This document shows positions 17,206-25,496 of a stretch of DNA of 64,000 nt, in pieces (positions within the stretch are counted from its first letter, which is position 1; every line of letters starts with the position of its first letter). A program made the translations under genes and the position numbers. Source of the stretch: Cytobacillus sp. S13-E01 (GTDB lineage: Bacteria > Bacillota > Bacilli > Bacillales > Bacillaceae_L); contig NZ_JARFVC010000002.1 of assembly GCF_029193815.1 (NCBI RefSeq), positions 240,853-304,852 of the forward strand, in the 5' to 3' direction. The notes beneath the pieces were generated by a model. It saw only the letters and a program-made list of their open reading frames with translations. It did not search any database and was not told where the DNA came from.

Positions 17206-18279
17206 TCACTCCTCCAAATCTTCCTTAGCAACTATTTTTTTTATAACATTTTGTAGTTGTTCTGGTTTTAGGAATTCAACAGGTGAAAACCCCTTTTCAA
17301 ACGAAAATAAGTCGCCTTCTACAAGTAATACGAATTTATCCTTTACTTTTGCGATATGTATGTTATCCCCAAAATCAGAGAGTAGTGCCTTTATCGAAAT
17401 ATGATCTAGCTTAAACTTTAGCTCAAGATCTGGTACTTGCTCAATAAGTAAGTGCGAAACCTCCTTCACTTGCTCAGTTGACCATTTTTCTTGCAACTCA
17501 CGTTTAGGAGTATTAGCCCATGCCTCCATATACTCTTCCTCTTTCAACCGAACTTCACTATTTTCCTCAAAAGTTTGGGCAAGGTGTTGCTGAGCCATTT
17601 CGATAACATGTGTTTTTACAATCTCAGGCATTGACCTCTCATATTCAACAAATTTTAGGAAATCCTCAAAATACCTAGCATGTGAAGCTTGGTGGATTTT
17701 AAGCTCATATTCTTCAAGTATTCCCTCTTCAGGCATATAGGGATATTGTACAGATTTCATGTTTTTTGTGCTAATCGCCATTTCTACATGATTAATTAAT
17801 GTTTTTTCATCCGTAATTGACGCAACCTTTGGTTCAAAATCACATTTCAACAAAAATACAAAGGGTTCATCAAAATATTTCGTGAATTTCGCTCGAGTAA
17901 CAATGAAAACACCACCTCTTATTGCACTCGTATCTAAATAGTGTCTCACCAACGTTTCACTGGCTTCCTTAAAGCCGTCTATCGCTTCAGCAATTCTAAT
18001 TTTATTGAACATATTGTAATTTGGATTGGAGGTGAGATCATGACCATCTTCGACCACGAACCTACCTATTTTTGTAGGTACTTGTTCGGACTTTGGGTTT
18101 CTTTCCACTTTCCGCTTCACTATTTTCATGAGCTCGCCATCCAAAAAACCTTTTAACTCATTCTCTAAATACTTTTCTTCATCTAATGTTTGGAAATGTT
18201 TCATTTGTTTTGAACTATTACCACCATCAGAATCGACCTTTATTACATAAAATGATAAAAATTCTATTTGAAAGTCCAT
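17206..18279 (-). CDS. DUF3900 family protein
   Basis: A 357-residue soluble, acidic protein with no signal peptide. I assign it from memory to DUF3900, a Bacillaceae family of unknown function and this length, starting with MDFQIEFLSFYVIKV. A weak GATAGGTGG site precedes ATG 18279. The middle (residues 90-190) mixes strand-like and helical segments, and the end is helical and charged. It stands alone in its orientation after the YjcZ gene. The family call should be checked. Confidence 0.6.
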   Translation of the reverse strand: MDFQIEFLSFYVIKVDSDGGNSSKQMKHFQTLDEEKYLENELKGFLDGELMKIVKRKVERNPKSEQVPTKIGRFVVEDGHDLTSNPNYNMFNKIRIAEAIDGFKEASETLVRHYLDTSAIRGGVFIVTRAKFTKYFDEPFVFLLKCDFEPKVASITDEKTLINHVEMAISTKNMKSVQYPYMPEEGILEEYELKIHQASHARYFEDFLKFVEYERSMPEIVKTHVIEMAQQHLAQTFEENSEVRLKEEEYMEAWANTPKRELQEKWSTEQVKEVSHLLIEQVPDLELKFKLDHISIKALLSDFGDNIHIAKVKDKFVLLVEGDLFSFEKGFSPVEFLKPEQLQNVIKKIVAKEDLEE

Positions 18280-18344
18280 TTATATCCACCTATCATTAAA
18301 ATCTTTTTCTAGTATAGCGCTAATCCGCAAATTAGAAAAGATTG

Positions 18345-18381
18345 AAAAACCCACCTAGAAGGTCTCTAGGGTGGGTTTAAT
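18345..18381 (-). terminator. terminator of the YjcZ gene
   Basis: AAACCCACC / GGGTGGGTTT with CTAG pairing in the stem. On the minus strand it is followed by TTTTTC. Confidence 0.75.
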
Positions 18382-18424
18382 TATCGTAGGTAAATTAATA
18401 CCTAGTTAATTTTGTAGGTACTGC

Positions 18425-18562
18425 TTAGCACCAAGCTGCTCCTACAATGATCAACAATATAAACAATACAACGATCAACGCAAATCCGCGACCTGCACCA
18501 TAACCTGCACCTGCTACAGGAGCTGCGTAACCGTAACCACCACATCCATATCCATAGCCCAT
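18425..18562 (-). CDS. YjcZ family small sporulation protein
   Basis: A 45-residue protein. The glycine- and tyrosine-rich start ([16 protein letters not shown]) is followed by one hydrophobic helix ending in [10 protein letters not shown], the YjcZ family pattern. AAAGGAGG precedes ATG 18562 at ideal spacing. It is paired with its own terminator. Compared with the member at 409-534, it has Cys residues near both ends. Confidence 0.85.
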   Translation of the reverse strand: MGYGYGCGGYGYAAPVAGAGYGAGRGFALIVVLFILLIIVGAAWC

Positions 18563-18741
18563 TAAATACACCTCCTTTAAAGTCTATACTTTACCTTATT
18601 CAACTAACGACTTTAGGTTAGGGCTAATGCCTATTAAATAAAGAAATAGATATGTAACTTTCTTTATTACCTTTATATAAATAATCTGGTGTATTCTTTT
18701 TTATATTTGGGGAAGTGTACAGATAAGGAGGTTTTTTTAAT

Positions 18742-19098
18742 ATGACCAGTTTATTAATGAAAATCATTATTTGTCCTCTCGTTGTGGCTTTGTCTGCCGC
18801 TTTTTTGCCAAATGTTAACTATACAAATTTTCTTCAGCCTATTATTGTGGGGTTAATCCTTGCAGTTACAGGTGTATTAATGGAATATTTATTTTTAAGG
18901 GAAGGCAAAGTATGGTTTAGTACTGGTATGGATTTTATTGCCGCAACCTTAATTGTTTATTTTATAACTAACTTTTTTGCCACGGCATCAGCAACATTAC
19001 TTGGTGCTTTGATCGTTGGTCTTTTACTAGGTGTTACAGAGCACTTTACTCATTCATATTTAGTACAAAGTGGTAGAACACGAAAATCACCAGCATAA
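18742..19098 (+). CDS. DUF2512 (YndM-like) membrane protein
   Basis: A 118-residue protein with four hydrophobic segments (residues 5-24, 30-50, 62-80 and 84-102) and a short basic tail. The pattern and the phrase GLILAVTGVLMEYLFLREGKVW fit the DUF2512/YndM family of Bacillus membrane proteins of unknown role. ATAAGGAGG lies upstream of ATG 18742. Confidence 0.7.
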   Translation: MTSLLMKIIICPLVVALSAAFLPNVNYTNFLQPIIVGLILAVTGVLMEYLFLREGKVWFSTGMDFIAATLIVYFITNFFATASATLLGALIVGLLLGVTEHFTHSYLVQSGRTRKSPA

Positions 19099-19232
19099 GT
19101 TTATTTAGAGCTTACACTAAAATTTTCGTAACTACCGGTAAATGGAAAATCATTCTAAAAATATTTTCCATTTTATTGACTACAATAAATAGCGTATCGA
19201 AAATTATTTATAGATAAATGGGAGGGTTCATT

Positions 19233-19460
19233 TTGGCTAATAATAACAATGAAGAAATTCAAAAAGAAAATCTTAAAGTTGCAGGTAAGGTTTATAACCC
19301 GTCCGATTATAAGAGTAATTCAGTTGTTTCAAACGGAATTGCAATCACACATGAGCAAGCTAGTGACACATGGACGGAAGGGACAATTGAGGCTACTATT
19401 GACGATCTTAATGGAGAAAATGTAAAAATTCCCCGCACTGGTTATGATGAAGATAAATAA
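19233..19460 (+). CDS. DUF4025 (YozQ-like) small protein
   Basis: A 75-residue hydrophilic protein starting at TTG 19233, with GGGAGG upstream. The motif HEQASDTWTEGTIEATID resembles the DUF4025/YozQ family, known only from bacilli, with no established function. The alternative ATG 15 bases earlier overlaps the ribosome site. Three bases after its stop begins a long copy of the family A repeat. Confidence 0.55.
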   Translation: MANNNNEEIQKENLKVAGKVYNPSDYKSNSVVSNGIAITHEQASDTWTEGTIEATIDDLNGENVKIPRTGYDEDK

Positions 19461-19462
19461 GT

Positions 19463-19619
19463 AAGAAAAGCGCAGGGCGCCCGCTTATCGGCGACAAGCA
19501 TAAGACGGTTCCTTTAAGAAGGTGGTTTTTCCTTCTTAAAGGAAATGGCTTATGCCCTCGAGTCGATGGCGCCCGGAGCTAGACATTAAAACTAGGTACA
19601 AACTTTTATACTTTCTTAC
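19463..19619 (+). repeat. long-form dispersed repeat (family A)
   Basis: It begins AAGAAAAGCGCAGGGCGCC and ends ACTTTCTTA. The ends pair (GGGCGCC / GGCGCCC). The interior holds a nested stem, AAGCATAAG / CTTATG around GGTTCCTTTAAGAAGG / CCTTCTTAAAGGAA. Almost identical to the copy at 21254. The apparent open frame across it encodes only repeat-derived sequence. Confidence 0.9.
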
Positions 19620-19625
19620 CTTTGA

Positions 19626-19690
19626 ACAAAAGCGCAGCACGCCCGGAGCTAGAAACCAAAACAAGGTACAAAATTCTATACTTTCTTATA
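19626..19690 (+). repeat. short-form dispersed repeat (family A), next to a long copy
   Basis: AAAGCGCAGCACGCCCGGAGCTAG and a tail ending CTTTCTTA, without an insert. It follows the long copy after about 6 bases, the same long-then-short arrangement as at 21254-21480. Confidence 0.8.
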
Positions 19691-19704
19691 ATTTAAATCC
19701 ATAC

Positions 19705-19742
19705 AAAAAATCACTCGGCATATGTATGCCAAGTGATTTTTT
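19705..19742. terminator. terminator of ypmR-ypmS
   Basis: AAAAAATCACTCGGCAT / ATGCCAAGTGATTTTTT is a nearly perfect stem with A- and T-tracts on both sides. It lies just past the ypmS stop codon. Confidence 0.85.
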
Positions 19743-19746
19743 ATCA

Positions 19747-20325
19747 TTACTCCACAGGTACAACTAATTTAAATGAAATATCATCATTTTCTAAATCAAA
19801 GGTATTCACTTTAACCTGGACATCACTTCCTAGTTTCATGTTAGTGAGTGACACATAAACCGTATTATCTTTTGGATTTATAGCAACCCATTCAGGTAAA
19901 GCATACTTTTCTTTAATGTACGTTAAGACAAAGGAAACAGGGATACTAAGTTGACCTAATGAAATTGACTTTTGCTCTAATAGTAAGTCACCATTGGGAG
20001 TAGCAACTGGGACAAATCTCAACTCTAGATCTATTTCCTTATTAAACGCTTTAATGGTACCTATTAACAAAACATCTTTATCTAATAAAACCTGATATTC
20101 AAGTGGTTGATTCTTTGATTCTTTTTTTAAAAAGCTATTTATTAATCGTGTTAACTCAATTTTATTTGTAAAAACATCTAATTCAACACCACTACTAGGT
20201 ATTTGATTTTCACTATCAATACTGTCCGGTTTTCTCTCAGGCATGAATACAGCTATTAATAAAACACTTATAATGATTATATTAACGGCTACTAATCCCC
20301 AAAAAGATAATTTCCATTTCTTCAT
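19747..20325 (-). CDS. ypmS: YpmS family (DUF2140) membrane-anchored protein
   Basis: A 192-residue protein with one N-terminal membrane segment (LVAVNIIIISVLLIAVFM) and an extracellular beta-rich domain. The start MKKWKLSFWGLVAVNI and the phrase LPVSF/IPVSFVLTYIKEKYALPEWV fit Bacillus YpmS. Function unknown. It follows ypmR by 21 bases on the same strand, as in B. subtilis, so the two probably act together at the cell surface. A terminator follows. Confidence 0.85.
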   Translation of the reverse strand: MKKWKLSFWGLVAVNIIIISVLLIAVFMPERKPDSIDSENQIPSSGVELDVFTNKIELTRLINSFLKKESKNQPLEYQVLLDKDVLLIGTIKAFNKEIDLELRFVPVATPNGDLLLEQKSISLGQLSIPVSFVLTYIKEKYALPEWVAINPKDNTVYVSLTNMKLGSDVQVKVNTFDLENDDISFKLVVPVE

Positions 20326-20346
20326 ATTCTACTCCCTTATTGCAGC

Positions 20347-21132
20347 TTACTTACTAAGAATCGTTTCTAAGTACTGATTAATTCTTTCAGCCATGAGCTG
20401 ATAACCTAACAAATTCGGATGGAACTCGTCAGTGTACAGTAGATTTACTTCACTATCCATGAAGATATCACTTACCTCCACAAAAGTAGTCCTCTCATAT
20501 TGCTGTAATACTGTGTTACTCCCTTCATTCCAGTTGGTAATGACTTGATCTATCTCTGGTAAATCACCTAACAGAGTAAAAAATGGGTTATATACACCAA
20601 CTAACACAATTTGTGTATTTTCATTAATTGCCCTTATTTGATTAATTATCACCCTTAATCTGTTTTCATAGCTACGTTGCTCACTCTCGAAGGCTTCAAA
20701 TGAAAGAGATAGAAAATTATCTCGAACAACTTTCATTACATCATTTCCGCCAACAGTAATTATTACTATATTAGCAGTAGAAATTGACGACCTCACGTCA
20801 TTTGTTTCAAGTCTTTTAATAAGATGACTCGTACGATTCCCTTTTATACCTAGATTTGTCATCTTTACACTTTTAACACCCTTATATTCAAGTAACATCT
20901 CTTCTAATAGGGGAACATATCCTCCTCTATTCGTCGTATCACCTATGCCTTCAGTTAGAGAATCCCCAAATGCCACAATATTATAATGTTTAGGGAAAAA
21001 TGACTCGGGTACCGACTGCTTTATGGATAAGGACACGTCATTCGATTGAACAGTACTCACACCTGCTGTTTGAAAGGAAGAACAAGAAACAAGTAAAGAA
21101 ATGCATAATAAAATTAGAATAGTTTTGATCAT
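20347..21132 (-). CDS. ypmR: YpmR, SGNH/GDSL-type lipoprotein esterase
   Basis: A 261-residue secreted lipoprotein. The start ATG 21132 has GAAGGTG upstream. A signal with lipobox LLVSC follows. The catalytic domain shows block I AFGDSLTEGIGDT, block III TVGGNDVM and block V DEFHPNLLGY, giving Ser, Gly, Asn and the Asp/His pair of SGNH hydrolases. It likely removes acyl groups from an envelope substrate. The upstream in-frame start at 21168 would place a charged extension before the signal peptide, so I reject it. Confidence 0.88.
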   Translation of the reverse strand: MIKTILILLCISLLVSCSSFQTAGVSTVQSNDVSLSIKQSVPESFFPKHYNIVAFGDSLTEGIGDTTNRGGYVPLLEEMLLEYKGVKSVKMTNLGIKGNRTSHLIKRLETNDVRSSISTANIVIITVGGNDVMKVVRDNFLSLSFEAFESEQRSYENRLRVIINQIRAINENTQIVLVGVYNPFFTLLGDLPEIDQVITNWNEGSNTVLQQYERTTFVEVSDIFMDSEVNLLYTDEFHPNLLGYQLMAERINQYLETILSK

Positions 21133-21253
21133 CCTTGTTTCACCTTCTATACAATGTGAATATCGCAAATTAATTTTATAGTATTATAGCATATTCTGAA
21201 ACTATGCATTATTGACTTTGCATACTTTTTATATTTTTAAAAATGAACATCAT

Positions 21254-21410
21254 AAGAAAAGCGCAGGGCGCCCGCCTTTCGGCGACAAGCATAAGATGGT
21301 TCCTTTAAGAAGGTGGTTTTTCCTTCTTAAAGGAAATGGCTTATGACCTCGAGTCGATGGCGCCCGGAGCTAGACATTAAAACTAGGTACTAACTTTTAT
21401 ACTTTCTTAC
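21254..21410 (+). repeat. long-form dispersed repeat (family A)
   Basis: About 95 percent identical to the copy at 19463, with the same nested hairpins (GGTTCCTTTAAGAAGG with CCTTCTTAAAGGAA). It lies downstream of ykoQ and upstream of ypmR. Confidence 0.9.
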
Positions 21411-21415
21411 CTTTC

Positions 21416-21480
21416 AAGAAAAGCGCAGGGCGCCCGGAGCTAGACACTAAAACTAGGTACTAACTTTTATACTTTCTTAT
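21416..21480 (+). repeat. short-form dispersed repeat (family A)
   Basis: AAGAAAAGCGCAGGGCGCC joined directly to CGGAGCTAGACAC and the tail ending TACTTTCTTA. It follows the long copy after 5 bases. Confidence 0.88.
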
Positions 21481-21487
21481 CGTTTTG

Positions 21488-21511
21488 AAAAAGGACACCA
21501 TAGGTGCCCTT
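21488..21511 (-). terminator. terminator of ykoQ
   Basis: On the minus strand GGGCACC-TAT-GGTGTCC is followed by TTTTT. It overlaps the stop codon. Confidence 0.65.
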
Positions 21512-22370
21512 ATACAGCTTTTGAAGCTATTTTACTTTCAAGAGGTTGCATATTTATTTTGTGAATCGTTATTTCTGGAAAACTACCAATCCGAATATTT
21601 ACACCTGTTTGCCCTAAGCCTTCACTAATATAATAGGGTTTACCATTTACAGTATGAAACCCTTTAATAATGTTTAAGCGAGCAAGTTTTCCCATTTTCG
21701 CTAAGTGATAGGGCTTCGGCCAATGAATTTGTCCACCATGAAAATGCCCTGATAATAGATAGTCAAAATGATATTTATCCATGTGTAAGACAACATTAGG
21801 GTCATGGGTTAACACTAAATTATAACCTTCGCCTAAATTTTTATAGGATAAATCTAAGTCACTACGCTTCGTGCTAAAATCATCAATTCCAATAATATTT
21901 AGCTTCTTACCCTCAACTATAATAGTAGCATTCTCATTTTGCATCGTTTTACAACCATACTCTTCCAAGGTTTTTTTTAATGTAGAAAAATCCCTTTTCT
22001 TTAGGACATAATCATGATTTCCAAAAATAGCATACATTCCATACTCAACATTAAGTTTATTTAACACGTTAAGATAGGGTATTAGTCTTGGAATACTACG
22101 TTTTCGATCAAGAAAATCACCTGTTATAGCAATTAAATCAATTTTTTCAAGTTCAAGCTTTAAAAATAATTGTTCTGGTGAAATTGAAATATTTTCTAAG
22201 TGTAGGTCTGACAAGTGAAGTATAGTTATAGATGGGGATGTGACATTTGTTGGTGCATTTAAGTTTTTGTTTACATCTATTTTATTTATCACAACATTGT
22301 GAGTGTTTTTGTTTGCTCGGTAGATAACAATTGATAGTATTACAAAAGATAGAAAAATAGATAACAACAT
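21510..22370 (-). CDS. ykoQ: metallophosphoesterase (YkoQ-like)
   Basis: A 286-residue protein with an N-terminal membrane anchor (residues 1-18) and a calcineurin-type phosphoesterase domain. The five motifs are visible: DLHLE (about residue 54), GDFLDRK, GNHD (about 117), LTHDPN, and SGHFHGGQ (about 205). It hydrolyses phosphate ester bonds, probably at the membrane or of a lipid-linked substrate. The next genes resemble ykoP and ykoN, so I take it as the YkoQ of this cluster, which in B. subtilis is expressed in sporulation. Confidence 0.75.
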   Translation of the reverse strand: MLLSIFLSFVILSIVIYRANKNTHNVVINKIDVNKNLNAPTNVTSPSITILHLSDLHLENISISPEQLFLKLELEKIDLIAITGDFLDRKRSIPRLIPYLNVLNKLNVEYGMYAIFGNHDYVLKKRDFSTLKKTLEEYGCKTMQNENATIIVEGKKLNIIGIDDFSTKRSDLDLSYKNLGEGYNLVLTHDPNVVLHMDKYHFDYLLSGHFHGGQIHWPKPYHLAKMGKLARLNIIKGFHTVNGKPYYISEGLGQTGVNIRIGSFPEITIHKINMQPLESKIASKAV

Positions 22371-22438
22371 AGTTTATCCCCCTCCCTCTTTATAATTATA
22401 GTAAGTTGGAGGAGGATTTGTTAGTGGTAATTACTGGA

Positions 22439-23008
22439 CTATCCCTTTTGAAGGTATTGACCTAGCAAAGTCTTTTTTGACATAAATAAATATTTAGGTG
22501 GTCTTTTTAAGCTTTTAGAACTAATTTTTGAAACTGATAAACAATACATTGGTATAAAGACAATCTGTTTGATAAGTTTATATATTCGATTCTTAATTGG
22601 AAATGTTTCAAACCCAAGTCTGTTGCAGCCTTTGTGTAACATCGTTATACCGATAACCCCCTTAATTTCATTACTATTAGGATGTTCCTTTACATATTCA
22701 GCAAGACTAGGTAAACCACTTCTAACATGTGTGAAAATTAATCTTCCTTTTTTTGTTTCACTATCTAATCCATGCATTTCCTTCATTAAGCGAACATTGT
22801 GCAAGTGTATTTTTATTAACAAATCATTTTTTTTAACATAGGTCCCATCAGATAATAACACATCTCTACCTCTGTAGCGTGTTAACCTTATGCGGAATAC
22901 ATTTCTTTCTTTGTCACAATCCTCCAAATAGGTTAACCTTGTAAAAAGATAATAGATCGGATCTAAAATTGACCATATTGATAAAAAATAGAGTCTCATC
23001 TTTAGCAT
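22439..23008 (-). CDS. ykoP: YkoP-like protein
   Basis: A 189-residue basic protein resembling the YkoP domain of B. subtilis. It has a hydrophobic start (MRLYFLSIWSILDPIYYLF) and a core with DGTYVKKNDLLIKIHLHN and GLPSLAEYVKEHP. Function not established. The family is found with polysaccharide and lipid-carrier genes. AAAGGAG is about 16 bases before the ATG at 23008, which is rather far. A slightly different start is possible. It is divergent from ykoN, with 184 bases between. Confidence 0.7.
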   Translation of the reverse strand: MLKMRLYFLSIWSILDPIYYLFTRLTYLEDCDKERNVFRIRLTRYRGRDVLLSDGTYVKKNDLLIKIHLHNVRLMKEMHGLDSETKKGRLIFTHVRSGLPSLAEYVKEHPNSNEIKGVIGITMLHKGCNRLGFETFPIKNRIYKLIKQIVFIPMYCLSVSKISSKSLKRPPKYLFMSKKTLLGQYLQKG

Positions 23009-23192
23009 TTTAGTGGTTTTAATGCTCCTTTATGATGGTGTTATTATCATTTTTTGAATAAACGATCATATATATTTATGGAAATTCGAGGGATTTTTTC
23101 TGAATAATTATCAAGACAATTAAAGACACTATAAAGTGTAGTCTTGATTAGAAATTAAATCCTACAGATGAGCAGTTAAGGAGAAAATCTAC

Positions 23193-24308
23193 ATGAAGAA
23201 GGTTCTATTCTTGCCTTTCTTACAAATACCTTCAGGACATCATCAGGTTGCCGATGCACTGCGTGAAGATTTAGAACAATTGAATACCAATGTTATTTGC
23301 GAAAAGATAGATATTCTACACTATGGATATGGAAAATTAGAAGCCTTAGTTTCGTCCATATATTTAAAGTGGATCCATTATTCCCCCGGGTCCTATAGTT
23401 GGTTATACAAAAGGTCTGTATATAACGGGCTAAATAATCAAAAAAATTATCGGTTATACGAATTCTTGTTTATGTATTTTATAAAAAAAATGTTAACTGA
23501 AAGAAAACCTGATATTGTAGTATGTTCACACGCTCTGCCTTCCTATATGCTTGATCACTTAAAAAGACAAGGAATTATTAAGGTACCTGTAATTAATGTA
23601 TATACTGACTTCTTCATTCATAGTTTTTGGGGAACCCAGCACATTGATTATCATTTTGTTTCTCACCGTCACATGAAGGACTATCTTCTTCAAAAAGGTA
23701 TTTCAAGTGAAAAGATACAGGTCACAGGAATTCCACTTCATCACAAAATAGTAAAGAATGAGATTAAGGATTTCACTCAGAAAGATCAATACGAATGTAC
23801 AATAATGGGCGGAAGTTTAGGTGTAGGAGCTATTGAGGAGCTTCTAAAGAAACTGGGGCCAACAGGCAAAGTACATTATGTTATTTTATGTGGAAAAAAC
23901 AATAGGTTATATGAGCAACTAAAACAGCTCAAACTCCCCTTTATAAAGCCGATGCCTTATATCTCATCTAGAGCCGAGATGGACGAAATTTATGAACGGT
24001 CAGACTTTATTATTACAAAACCTGGTGGTGTAACTATTAGTGAGTGCCTTATGAAGGGTATCCCAATTTTTATCTATCATGCCCTTCCAGGACAAGAAGA
24101 AATTAATTTAAACCAATTAGAAAAATTAGGCGTCGTTTTCCCTTTAATTGATTGGCATTCCAATGATCAGTTAGAGCAGCATCTTTTATCCCATTTTGAT
24201 GATAAGGATAGGCTAGTTAAATACAGACATTCGTTAAATCACTATCATGATGAATTCTCAATCGAGCCTGCAGCTAACATTATCAATAAGCTTCTACATC
24301 ATTTATAG
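23193..24308 (+). CDS. ykoN: glycosyltransferase of the MGDG synthase/UgtP family (YkoN-like)
   Basis: A 371-residue GT28/GT4-fold glycosyltransferase. The N-terminal acceptor domain begins MKKVLFLPFLQIPSGHHQVADAL, with GHHQVA as the UgtP/MGDG synthase loop. The C-terminal donor domain has KPGGVTISECLMKGIP (about residues 276-291), the nucleotide-sugar site. It should add sugar to a lipid, perhaps in the developing spore. AAGGAG lies upstream. The small gene at 24324 follows after 15 bases. Confidence 0.85.
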   Translation: MKKVLFLPFLQIPSGHHQVADALREDLEQLNTNVICEKIDILHYGYGKLEALVSSIYLKWIHYSPGSYSWLYKRSVYNGLNNQKNYRLYEFLFMYFIKKMLTERKPDIVVCSHALPSYMLDHLKRQGIIKVPVINVYTDFFIHSFWGTQHIDYHFVSHRHMKDYLLQKGISSEKIQVTGIPLHHKIVKNEIKDFTQKDQYECTIMGGSLGVGAIEELLKKLGPTGKVHYVILCGKNNRLYEQLKQLKLPFIKPMPYISSRAEMDEIYERSDFIITKPGGVTISECLMKGIPIFIYHALPGQEEINLNQLEKLGVVFPLIDWHSNDQLEQHLLSHFDDKDRLVKYRHSLNHYHDEFSIEPAANIINKLLHHL

Positions 24309-24323
24309 AGGAGTGAATTTATA

Positions 24324-24476
24324 TTGAATAAAGAGAAAGATAATAAAAACAACAATCGTGACCATACCCAAGACCAGTTTAAAAGTGTTGATATCGATTA
24401 TTGTCACACTGACATAGCCAATAATCTATTTTGGCAAGAGCTTAAAACAATTGCTGAAGATGGTGTAAAGCAATAA
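24324..24476 (+). CDS. small hydrophilic protein after ykoN
   Basis: A 50-residue protein starting at TTG 24324, with AGAGGAG upstream, probably co-transcribed with ykoN. The N-terminal third is Lys/Asn-rich (MNKEKDNKNNNRDHTQDQF) and the rest is acidic (VDIDYCHTDIANNLFWQELK). I do not recognise it. Its stop codon TAA lies in the first base of a family A repeat, which may have replaced the original 3' end. Confidence 0.5.
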   Translation: MNKEKDNKNNNRDHTQDQFKSVDIDYCHTDIANNLFWQELKTIAEDGVKQ

Positions 24477-24678
24477 AGAAAAGCGCAAGGCGCGTCGATT
24501 AAAACCCGCCACGTCCTGTGGCGAACATCGACATCAGCACATCCTGTGCAAGTCAAGCATAAGACTAGCCTGCTGGAAGGTTGTTCTTTACCTTCCGGAC
24601 GGATTGGCTTATGACCATGAACTGATGGCGCCTGGAGCTAGACACTAAAACTAAGCACAAACTTTTATACTGTCTTAT
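24476..24678 (+). repeat. long-form dispersed repeat (family A) with extra 5' module
   Basis: It begins AAGAAAAGCGCAAGGCGC and ends ACTGTCTTA. The closing arm is GGCGCCT, so the outer pair is A-T where other copies have G-C. It carries an additional module GTCGAT...ATCGAC enclosing CGCCAC / GTGGCG, and a different inner stem (GGAAGG / CCTTCC). The module is shared with the copy at 63389. Confidence 0.9.
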
Positions 24679-24682
24679 CTTT

Positions 24683-24712
24683 TAAATAAAATGAATCAAA
24701 GGTCCATTTTAT
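24683..24712 (-). terminator. terminator of the sco gene
   Basis: AATAAAATG / CATTTTATT with a loop of about 11 bases, followed by T-rich sequence on the minus strand. Confidence 0.55.
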
Positions 24713-25272
24713 TATTGGAGAGATTTAATATCCTTGATCATTTGATCATACGGAGTATCTGATACCCCACTATAACTTTGCTTTACCACACCTGACTTAT
24801 CAACTACATAAAAAGATGTACCGTGGTTTACTTGATCATTACCCTTTGGCTTTTGTACTAATGTTTTAAAGTTTTCTAATGCGTATGCTTCAATTTCAGC
24901 TTGAGAATATCCTGTTAAGAAATGCCAGTTTGTTAAATCCGCATCAAATTTAGAGGCAAACCCTTTTAAAACTTTAGGCTTATCTACTTCAGGATCAACT
25001 GAAAATGAAACTATTTCAGCTTTAAGGCCTTCATCTTCGATCATTCCTTGCAATTTAGCCATATGAGCGGTCATCGGAGAACAAACGGTTTCACAATTGG
25101 TAAAAATAAAATTCGCAACCCAAACCTTTCCATTTAATTCCTCTAATCCAAAATCATCACCATCTTGATTCCGAAAAGAAAAGTCACCTAGTTCCCAATT
25201 AGTAGGGTTTTCAATTTCATATCCACATGCAGATAATAACGCTACTATAGAAAGTATTATAAACTTCTTCAT
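24712..25272 (-). CDS. ypmQ: SCO1/SenC family copper chaperone lipoprotein (YpmQ/Sco)
   Basis: A 186-residue membrane lipoprotein that delivers copper to the CuA site of cytochrome c oxidase. The signal has lipobox LLSAC (Cys16). The copper site is complete: Cys60 and Cys64 in NCETVC, and His150 in VNHGTSF. The thioredoxin-like fold is seen in VWVANFIFTNC. ATG 25272 is chosen because AAAGGTGAG precedes it. An in-frame TTG 18 bases upstream is worse. In B. subtilis ypmQ sits next to ypmR. Here the ykoNPQ-like block separates them. Confidence 0.92.
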   Translation of the reverse strand: MKKFIILSIVALLSACGYEIENPTNWELGDFSFRNQDGDDFGLEELNGKVWVANFIFTNCETVCSPMTAHMAKLQGMIEDEGLKAEIVSFSVDPEVDKPKVLKGFASKFDADLTNWHFLTGYSQAEIEAYALENFKTLVQKPKGNDQVNHGTSFYVVDKSGVVKQSYSGVSDTPYDQMIKDIKSLQ

Positions 25273-25412
25273 GTAATTCTCACCTTTCAATTAATAAATA
25301 AGAAAAACTTAACTCCACCCTAAATTCCTCTTATAATTTCATAAATTATCTATTATAATCATAGAATGGACAAGGAGAGAACAGTTGTCCAATTATGGGG
25401 GAATCTATTATT

Positions 25413-25496
25413 ATGATCAATCGTGAACCAAACTTCGGGATACAATTTTCATATTTCCATACACCATTGAGAGGTTACCCTTACAGTGCCCTCTAA
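25413..25496 (+). CDS. possible 27-codon leader ORF before the YitT gene
   Basis: ATG 25413 follows GGGGGAATC and runs 27 codons (MINREPNFGIQFSYFHTPLR...), ending at 25496. That is 11 bases inside the YitT reading frame, whose GTG is at 25486. The overlap would allow translational coupling. It is short, unknown and may not be real. Confidence 0.35.
   Translation: MINREPNFGIQFSYFHTPLRGYPYSAL

Noticed and set aside
19552..19767. Open reading frame of 71 codons on the plus strand
   Set aside because: Repeat-derived sequence that runs through the ypmS terminator.
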